Assembly (NCBI GenBank): GCA_031259505.1
Contig: JAIRLL010000003.1
Location: forward strand, 1 to 12,036
Direction: 5' to 3'
Origin: Tannerella sp.
GTDB taxonomy: Bacteria > Bacteroidota > Bacteroidia > Bacteroidales > Tannerellaceae
Length of the DNA stretch: 12,036 nt
The notes under the pieces are model-generated. The model worked only from the letters and a program-made list of their open reading frames with translations. It made no database searches and had not been told where the DNA came from. Positions 7,027 through 12,036 of this stretch are shown piece after piece. How positions within the stretch are numbered: position 1 is the first letter of the stretch; every line of letters begins with the position of its first letter. Made by a program: the position numbers and the translations under genes.

Positions 7027-7692
7027 ATGGCAAATAAAGATTACATTCCGCGTAAAGACGGAAAATTTTTAGAATGGGTGCAAAAACTTATCATCTACGC
7101 AGAATTGCACCTGCTTGCATGGGGAATAAGCAAAGAAATTTTCGAACCCATTCAAACGTTGTTTGGCGTCTACTCAGACGCCTATTCTAAAGCTCAGGAC
7201 CCGAACCGGGGGAAAGTCGACGTACTTGAAAAAGACGAAGCGCGAGACTCGCTAAAGACGGTAATACGACAGTTCGTAAAGGAGCATTTGCAGTACAATT
7301 CTCTGGTTACGAACGGCGATCGCGAAAGTATGGGACTGCCTATTCATGACACGAAGCCCACTCCGCCACGTATCCCGACCGAAATGCCGATAGGCGAAAT
7401 AGATTTCTCCATACACCTGCGCCATATTATTACTGTAAAGGACGGCAAACTTACCGGCCGTAGAAAACCGCCGCAGGTGCATGGCTTCGAAGTATGGCAC
7501 AAGGTCGGCGGCGCTCCGCCGGTTGACGACAGCGAATGGAGCTATGTCAATTTCTCGACACGCTCGCCGCTTATCGTCGACTATCCGCTTTCCGACGTGG
7601 GTAAAACTGTATACTACCGCTTTCGCTGGGTCAACTCGCGTAATCAGCCCGGCCCGTGGAATGAAACAATAATCATCGCTGTGATAGCATAG
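7027..7692 (+). CDS. Conserved-type hypothetical protein with fibronectin-like C-terminus
   Basis: The protein has 221 residues and I cannot assign a function. It begins MANKDYIPRKDGKFLEWVQK. Residues 1-105 or so look helical and amphipathic, with no signal peptide or transmembrane segment. A Pro-rich linker follows (TKPTPPRIPTEMP, about 114-126). The remainder is beta-rich: VHGFEVWHKVGGAPP and then YYRFRWVNSRNQPGPWNE resemble the last strands of a fibronectin type III-like sandwich (YRxRWxNxxGxxGPW). From memory, proteins starting with this DYIPR element and ending this way recur in Bacteroidota genomes, often annotated only as hypothetical. The domain order suggests a binding or structural role rather than an enzyme, which is inference. 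The gene lies 54 nt after the repeat ORF and 30 nt before the HemL-like gene, all on one strand and without a clear promoter of its own. Confidence 0.75.
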   Translation: MANKDYIPRKDGKFLEWVQKLIIYAELHLLAWGISKEIFEPIQTLFGVYSDAYSKAQDPNRGKVDVLEKDEARDSLKTVIRQFVKEHLQYNSLVTNGDRESMGLPIHDTKPTPPRIPTEMPIGEIDFSIHLRHIITVKDGKLTGRRKPPQVHGFEVWHKVGGAPPVDDSEWSYVNFSTRSPLIVDYPLSDVGKTVYYRFRWVNSRNQPGPWNETIIIAVIA

Positions 7693-7722
7693 ACCGCTTC
7701 ATATCAACATTATACAATCTGC

Positions 7723-8997
7723 ATGAGATTCGATCGCAAGGCTTCCCGTAAAGCATGGTTTGAGGCTAAAAAATTCATACCTGGCGGGGTGAACAGTCCC
7801 GTCAGGGCTTTACAGGGTATCGGCGAAACGCCGCTGTTTATAGATCATGCCAAAGATGTCCGGCTCTTCGATATCGACGGTAACTGCTTTACGGACTTCT
7901 GTCTCTCGTGGGGAGTTTTTATACTGGGGCATAATCATCCGGCTGTCGTTGAGGCTGTTCATGCGGCCGTTGACCGGGGCTCAGGCTACGGCGCTCCGAC
8001 GGTATATGAAACCAGACTTGCACAACTCGTCAACCAGCATATTCCAAGCATGGAAAAAGTGCGCTTCGTCAACTCCGGCACCGAAGCCGTGATGAGCGCC
8101 CTGCGAGTTGCGCGCGCATATACGCATCGCGACGTAATCGTTAAATTCGACGGATGCTATCACGGACATGCCGATCAACTTCTCGTCTCGGCCGGGTCGG
8201 GCGTGGCAACGCTTGGGAAATCATCGTCGGCAGGCGTGCCGGGCGGTTTTATCGCTTCTACGATCAGCATTCCGTTCAACGACTTTGAAGCCGTCGAGCG
8301 GCTGTTTCGCTCGCAGGGCGGAAGAATCGCGGCCGTAATCGTCGAGCCTGTACCGGCCAATATGGGCGTTATATTTCCGTTGACGGGCTTTTTATCTTTT
8401 CTGCGTGAAATTACGATACGTTACGGCTCGCTTCTTATCTTCGACGAAATGATTACCGGCTTCAGACTCTCCGCCGGCGGAGCGCAGCATGTATTCAGAA
8501 TCGTGCCCGACATGACGATTATCGGCAGGATAGTCGGCGGCGGATTCCCGTCGGCCGCTTTTGGCGGACGCGCGAAAATCATGGATATGCTTGCGCCCGA
8601 AGGCGACGTATACCAGTCGGGGACGCTTTCGGGTAATTCCGTGGCCATGTGCGCCGGTATCGCTACGCTGCAAAAGCTGTCCGAGGGAGGTTTCTACTAT
8701 GAACTGGAGGCAAGAATGTCGTCCTTTATGCTTATACTCAGAAAGAGTCTGCGCAATAGAGATATCACGCTGAACCGTGCGGGAAGCATGTTTTCGCTGT
8801 TTTTCGGCGTAAAGTCCGTACGCTCGTTCCAGGATGCGAAAAAGACTGACCGCGAACAGTTTGCCCGGTTCTTCAGACACATGCTTGCGCACAATTTCTA
8901 TATATCGCCCTCGCCGTTCGAGGCCAACTTCCTTTCCATCAAACACGATATAGACGAAATGTCGCGATTCGTCGACGCCGTTGCGTCATTCCACTGA
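7723..8997 (+). CDS. HemL-like class III aminotransferase lacking the PLP lysine
   Basis: This 424-residue protein aligns end to end with glutamate-1-semialdehyde 2,1-aminomutase, which makes 5-aminolevulinate for haem synthesis. Typical features are PGGVNSPVRAL at the N-terminus, ILGHNHPAVVEAV, VNSGTEAVMSALRVAR (NSGTE at 117-121, PLP phosphate loop), FDGCYHGHAD, IVEPVPANMGV, Asp241 in FDEMITGFR (pyridine-nitrogen contact) and YQSGTLSGNS (Thr301). The decisive oddity is at residue 269. The family reads LGK(I/V)IGGG, with Lys forming the Schiff base with PLP. This protein reads IIGRIVGGG, with Arg encoded by AGG at 8527-8529. The frame is intact and full length. Consensus positions also differ at SWGV (usually SWGP) and SGNS (usually SGNP). 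A standard aminomutase activity is therefore doubtful. It may be a repurposed paralogue, a recently inactivated hemL, or a single-base sequence error (AAG to AGG). No other haem gene is in the window. Confidence 0.88.
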   Translation: MRFDRKASRKAWFEAKKFIPGGVNSPVRALQGIGETPLFIDHAKDVRLFDIDGNCFTDFCLSWGVFILGHNHPAVVEAVHAAVDRGSGYGAPTVYETRLAQLVNQHIPSMEKVRFVNSGTEAVMSALRVARAYTHRDVIVKFDGCYHGHADQLLVSAGSGVATLGKSSSAGVPGGFIASTISIPFNDFEAVERLFRSQGGRIAAVIVEPVPANMGVIFPLTGFLSFLREITIRYGSLLIFDEMITGFRLSAGGAQHVFRIVPDMTIIGRIVGGGFPSAAFGGRAKIMDMLAPEGDVYQSGTLSGNSVAMCAGIATLQKLSEGGFYYELEARMSSFMLILRKSLRNRDITLNRAGSMFSLFFGVKSVRSFQDAKKTDREQFARFFRHMLAHNFYISPSPFEANFLSIKHDIDEMSRFVDAVASFH

Positions 8998-9073
8998 TAA
9001 ATATAACCAGTAGCTGTCCGAAAAGCCACAACGTAGCGCAGTTTGGGGCATATGTCGCTTCCTTGCCGGAACT

Positions 9074-9101
9074 GCGAAGCGACGTGGTAATTCAGGCGTG
9101 T
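9074..9101 (+). repeat. Palindromic repeat element, extra right arm
   Basis: This 28-nt stretch matches 9200-9227 at 26 of 28 positions in the same orientation (core GCGAAGCGACGTGG). It is also an inverted partner for the left arm that begins near 9120, so it looks like a leftover right arm of a further element copy. It lies 77 nt after the HemL-like stop. Confidence 0.75.
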
Positions 9102-9121
9102 GTATCTTACTGAAATGACAT

Positions 9122-9223
9122 GCCTGGATTGCTTCACTTCGTTCGCAATGACGACGGACGCCATTGCCGACAACAATGGTATCTCCGTCGTTGCGAGGAG
9201 CGAAGCGACGTGGCAATCCAGGC
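9122..9223 (+). repeat. Palindromic repeat element, copy 2 (complete hairpin)
   Basis: The left arm 9122-9158 and right arm 9184-9223 are imperfect inverted repeats, opening GCCTGGATTGC and closing GCAATCCAGGC. The 25-nt interior holds a second inverted pair, CCATTG (9161-9166) and CAATGG (9174-9179). The whole can fold into a long hairpin of about 100 nt with no coding content, in the style of REP or MITE-like elements. Its left half matches 6175-6241 at 55 of 67 positions. It lies between the plus-strand HemL-like gene and the 3' end of the minus-strand acyltransferase gene. Confidence 0.85.
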
Positions 9224-9336
9224 GTGTTTTTTATTCGTTTAAAGTTTGCATCTTATTTATTTCATATCCCTCAATTGAATCGGGGAAGAAAATCGCATTG
9301 GGCGCGGAGGCCATTCAGCGCGATACGGCTGTTTCG
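9224..9336. other. Intergenic remainder before the minus-strand operon end
   Basis: This AT-rich sequence after the palindromic array leads into the 3' end of the acyltransferase gene. I see no gene, promoter match or clear terminator in it. With 8998-9121 and the hairpin element it makes up the 339-nt non-coding gap between two genes that end facing each other. Confidence 0.6.
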
Positions 9337-10218
9337 CTATCGCGTGTGCTTCCAGCGGCGATGCGTCCAGAGCCAGTAGGCCGGATCGCGCAGGATGCAC
9401 CGTTCCATCAGGCGCGCATATTTTTCGGTGATGGCAAATTCGGGCATCTCGCGCGGACGGTCGGCGACAAGTTCGAAGTCTACGGTGTAATATCCCCGTC
9501 CGACCTGCTTCACGTCGGCAAAAATCACGGGCAGGTTCAGTTTCGTTGCAATCCGTTCCGCGCCGGTAAACATGGCCGAGTCCTGGTTGAGAAACGTCGT
9601 GCGGTAGTGAATATTTGCCCGCGAAGGCGTCTGGTCGGCGATAAAAACGATGAGCGAAGGCGTGCCGGCCTGTTTGAGGCGAATTACATGACGCACGACG
9701 TCGTTCTTTTTCATCACGAACGATTTGAAGCGCGTCCGCAAAAAGATGAACAGCCGGTCGAAGGCCTTGCCGGCCAAAGGACGGTAAATCTGGTGGATTT
9801 GCAACTCCACGCCGAACGAATCCGTAAAGCCGGTCAGCCATTCCCAGTTGCCGTAGTGCCCGAGCAGCAGCAGGATGCACGTGTGACCCCGGGCGAACAG
9901 GGATTTTACGAGCTCCGGATTATTGGGCTTCGCACGGCGGAGCAGTTCGCGGTGCGAGATGCCGGCCAGCTTGACGGTTTCCACTATGTAGTCGGCAAAG
10001 TGGCGGTAAAATTTCCTTTCCATCCGGCGGCGTTCGCTTTCCGTTTTATCGGGAAAGGCGTGCAGCATGTTGTCGCGCACGACTTTCCGCCGGTATCGCA
10101 CCATCCTGTAAACAATGAAATAAAGCACGTCCGAAAACACGTAGAGGACGCGCATCGGCAGCAGGGCGTGCGCTTTTGCCCAGAGATACAGCATCGTATA
10201 TGTGATATTGTTCACCAT
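9337..10218 (-). CDS. Lysophospholipid/lipid A-type acyltransferase (LpxL/HtrB family)
   Basis: This 293-residue protein of the LPLAT superfamily, LpxL/LpxM-like branch, is predicted to move an acyl chain onto a lipid A precursor or related lipid at the inner membrane. The N-terminus (about 5-40) has a hydrophobic stretch broken by a few polar residues, fitting a membrane anchor. The catalytic HX4(D/E) motif is LLGHYGNWEW, with His121 and Glu126. Downstream, FIADQTPSRANIHYRTTFL and GAERIATKLNLPVIFADV match the conserved second half of the family, and the end DPAYWLWTHRRWK is typical. In Bacteroidota the genome often has several such proteins, covering late lipid A acylation and other lipids, so the exact acceptor is not assigned. 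Its ATG lies 3 nt behind the mtaB stop, which indicates translational coupling in one operon. Confidence 0.93.
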   Translation of the reverse strand: MVNNITYTMLYLWAKAHALLPMRVLYVFSDVLYFIVYRMVRYRRKVVRDNMLHAFPDKTESERRRMERKFYRHFADYIVETVKLAGISHRELLRRAKPNNPELVKSLFARGHTCILLLLGHYGNWEWLTGFTDSFGVELQIHQIYRPLAGKAFDRLFIFLRTRFKSFVMKKNDVVRHVIRLKQAGTPSLIVFIADQTPSRANIHYRTTFLNQDSAMFTGAERIATKLNLPVIFADVKQVGRGYYTVDFELVADRPREMPEFAITEKYARLMERCILRDPAYWLWTHRRWKHTR

Positions 10219-10221
10219 ATT

Positions 10222-11538
10222 TCAGTCGATAAAGGTACATGCAAGCGCCGTTCCGTCGCCGTTCCATCCGTTCAGCCGCACGCGGGTGATGCGGTTCACG
10301 GCGTCTGTCCGGTAGGGCGCTTCCGTCCTGACGTAATTGGCCGTAAATCCGTGCATCATTCCTCCGCGGCGCGTATGCTCGAAGAGCGTTTCCGCCGTCT
10401 GTCCGATTTGAGTTTCGTAGAACTGCCTCCATTTCAGATGCGAGAGTTCCATCAGCCGGCGGCTGCGCAGTTGCTTGACGGCGGGCGCCACGACCGGCTC
10501 GATTTGGAGCGCCTGCGTGCCCGGACGTTCCGAATAGTGAAAAACGTGTAACTGCGAGACGGGCAACTGCTCGACAAAAGCGTAGCTTTCTTCAAAACGC
10601 GATTCCGTTTCACCTCTTGCGCCGACGATGATGTCCACGCCGATAAAAGCGTCGGGAATCGTCGCCTTTATCTTCTCCACCCTGTGGCGGAACAGTTCCG
10701 TATCGTACCGCCTGCGCATCAGTTGCAGCGTCTCGTCGCATCCGCTCTGGAGCGGAATGTGGAAATGCGGAGCGAAGCGTTTGCTTTTTGCTGCAAAGTC
10801 AATGATTTCGTCCGTAATCAGGTTTGGCTCGACGGACGAGATGCGGTATCGCGCAATGCCTTCCACGCTGTCCAGCGCGCGAAGCAGATCGATAAACGTT
10901 TCGCCCGTGCTTTTCCCGAAATCGCCGATATTGACGCCCGTCAGCACAATCTCTTTTCCGCCGTCGCCGGCAACCTGCGCAGCCTGGGCGACCACTTCGG
11001 CGATGCTTCCGTTGCGGCTGCGGCCGCGGGCAAACGGGATGGTGCAGTAGGAGCAAAAGTAGTCGCAACCGTCCTGCACCTTGAGAAAGTGGCGCGTGCG
11101 GTCGTCTGCGGAGCAGGAAGGCGCGAAGGCCTGCATTTCTTTTGCCGGCGAAGTGACGACGGCGGGCGCCGTGTCCGTCATCCGGTCGATGTAGTGTGCA
11201 ATATTTGCTTTCTGGGCGTTTCCAAGCACCAGGTTCACGCCTTCGATACGCGAAACCGCGTCGGGACTGAGCTGGGCGTAGCAGCCGGTGGCGACGACGA
11301 ACGCCTTCGGATGAAGTTTGTGGATGCGGCGTATCAACTGGCGGCATTTCCTGTCGGCAAGTTCCGTCACGGAACACGTGTTAATCACGCAGATATCTGC
11401 CTGCTCGCCCGCGCCTGCCTTGCGGAAGCCACGCCGGGCAAGTTCTTTCCCGATTGTGGACGTCTCGGCGAAATTGAGTTTGCATCCCAGTGTGTAATAG
11501 GCTGCGACTCTGTTTTCAAAGATGCCTGAATCCGTCAT
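10222..11538 (-). CDS. mtaB: tRNA t6A37 methylthiotransferase MtaB
   Basis: This 438-residue radical-SAM methylthiotransferase converts t6A to ms2t6A at position 37 of ANN-decoding tRNAs. The N-terminal MTTase domain has the three cysteines for the auxiliary [4Fe-4S] cluster: Cys19 in YTLGCKLNFAETST, Cys55 in VINTCSVTELADRKCRQ and Cys86 in ATGCYAQLSP. The radical-SAM domain has C158-x3-C162-x2-C165 in VQDGCDYFCSYCTIPFARG, followed by LTGVNIGDFG. A C-terminal TRAM domain (about 375-438) serves tRNA binding. LGCKLNFAETSTI and NTCSVT with the CRQ cysteine resemble B. subtilis YqeV/MtaB rather than MiaB or RimO. The gene lies 15 nt after the S41 protease gene and 3 nt before the acyltransferase gene. 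The ATG at 11538 gives the usual short lead into the first motif. Confidence 0.94.
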   Translation of the reverse strand: MTDSGIFENRVAAYYTLGCKLNFAETSTIGKELARRGFRKAGAGEQADICVINTCSVTELADRKCRQLIRRIHKLHPKAFVVATGCYAQLSPDAVSRIEGVNLVLGNAQKANIAHYIDRMTDTAPAVVTSPAKEMQAFAPSCSADDRTRHFLKVQDGCDYFCSYCTIPFARGRSRNGSIAEVVAQAAQVAGDGGKEIVLTGVNIGDFGKSTGETFIDLLRALDSVEGIARYRISSVEPNLITDEIIDFAAKSKRFAPHFHIPLQSGCDETLQLMRRRYDTELFRHRVEKIKATIPDAFIGVDIIVGARGETESRFEESYAFVEQLPVSQLHVFHYSERPGTQALQIEPVVAPAVKQLRSRRLMELSHLKWRQFYETQIGQTAETLFEHTRRGGMMHGFTANYVRTEAPYRTDAVNRITRVRLNGWNGDGTALACTFID

Positions 11539-11553
11539 GACCTGTCGATTTGC

Positions 11554-12036
11554 CTATCGTCCGAGCAGAAAAAGGATGGCCGTCTCGATAAGCGTGTCTT
11601 TTCCCTTCTCGATGTCGGCAGGCAGCATTGTCACCTTTACATCGGGATCGATGCCGTCTTCTGTACACTGCCTGTCGGCGTTGAGCATGGGCGATGCCGA
11701 GAACCGTATCCTCCAGCCGTTGGGCAGTTCCGAGTTGAACGGCAGGCCGCTGCCTCCTCCCGTGCGGTCGCCCATGACGGTGACCTGCGACAGATAGCGC
11801 ATTTTGTTCACAAAGTCGTTTGTTGCGCTGTAGCTGTGGCGATTGGTGAGCACGACCACGGGACGGAGCCATGTAGTATATTCGGACACTTTCAATTCGA
11901 TGGGATAAAGCGCCGAAAACTCGTTATGCCCCGGCCCTGTTTTGTGCATGATGTATCCCACCACAGTATCTTTTTCAAGGAAACGGGATGCGATGCGGTC
12001 GGAATTGCTGAGCGACCCTCCGCCATTGTCGCGCAC
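11554..12036 (-). CDS. S41-family serine protease, C-terminal part (5' end outside window)
   Basis: The last 160 residues of an S41 (C-terminal-processing/tricorn-like) protease are visible. The GTG at the window edge is an internal valine of the conserved (D)VRDNGGG motif, not a start. VVVLTNRHSYSATNDFV carries the expected nucleophile serine region. GDRTGGGSGLPF and TEDGIDPDVKV are typical of the large Bacteroidales S41 lipoprotein/envelope group. In bacterial CtpA/Tsp enzymes a catalytic Lys lies about 25 residues after the Ser. Here that place (RTGGGSG) is glycine, so the Ser-Lys dyad of classical CTPs is not visible, and a tricorn or IRBP-like arrangement is possible. Any signal peptide, PDZ domain or His residue lies outside the window. 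It is the first visible gene of the operon with mtaB and the acyltransferase. Confidence 0.9.
   Translation of the reverse strand: MRDNGGGSLSNSDRIASRFLEKDTVVGYIMHKTGPGHNEFSALYPIELKVSEYTTWLRPVVVLTNRHSYSATNDFVNKMRYLSQVTVMGDRTGGGSGLPFNSELPNGWRIRFSASPMLNADRQCTEDGIDPDVKVTMLPADIEKGKDTLIETAILFLLGR

Noticed and set aside
9100..10551. Plus-strand open frame of 483 codons over the acyltransferase and mtaB genes
   Set aside because: It runs antisense to two clearly recognised genes, has no family motifs, begins inside the palindromic repeat, and is a shadow of GC-biased codon use.
10684..11529. Plus-strand open frame of 281 codons over mtaB
   Set aside because: It is antisense to a gene with all six expected cluster cysteines and has no motifs of its own.

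Overview
The window looks like chromosomal DNA from a member of the Bacteroidota, most likely the order Bacteroidales. The reasons are three good matches to the Bacteroidota promoter signature (a TTG element, then TAnnTTTG about 19-21 nt downstream), the protein families present, and AT-rich leaders without clear Shine-Dalgarno sequences. The genus cannot be fixed from the sequence alone. Most of the window is moderately GC-rich. The stretch from about 6,050 to 7,030 is visibly AT-rich.

Region 1 (1-6,046) is housekeeping. It holds the 3' end of a phosphoglucosamine/phosphomannomutase gene, a SpoU/TrmH-type RNA methyltransferase 3 nt behind it, glutamine-dependent NAD+ synthetase (nadE) with its own promoter, a convergent CBS-domain membrane protein of the CorC/HlyC type, then divergent pheS and, 10 nt behind it, the endonuclease III gene nth.

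Region 2 (about 6,047-9,336) is an accessory block. It starts with a palindromic repeat element and an AT-rich non-coding stretch. A strong promoter follows, reading into a 146-residue ORF whose second half is an 11-copy, 21-bp tandem repeat. Next come an unrecognised 221-residue protein with a fibronectin-like C-terminal end and a HemL-type (glutamate-1-semialdehyde aminomutase) protein in which the PLP-binding lysine is replaced by arginine. A more elaborate array of the same palindromic element closes the block. A 28-nt stretch is identical and in the same orientation at both ends, so the three-gene block sits between direct repeats.

Region 3 (9,337-12,036) is a tightly packed minus-strand operon, read right to left. 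It holds an S41-family protease (5' end outside the window), the tRNA methylthiotransferase MtaB, and a lysophospholipid/lipid A-type acyltransferase.

The most interesting material is Region 2. The lysine-less HemL-like protein, the tandem-repeat ORF with substitutions concentrated at third codon positions, and the repeat-bounded layout are directly visible. That they form one functional system is only inference.
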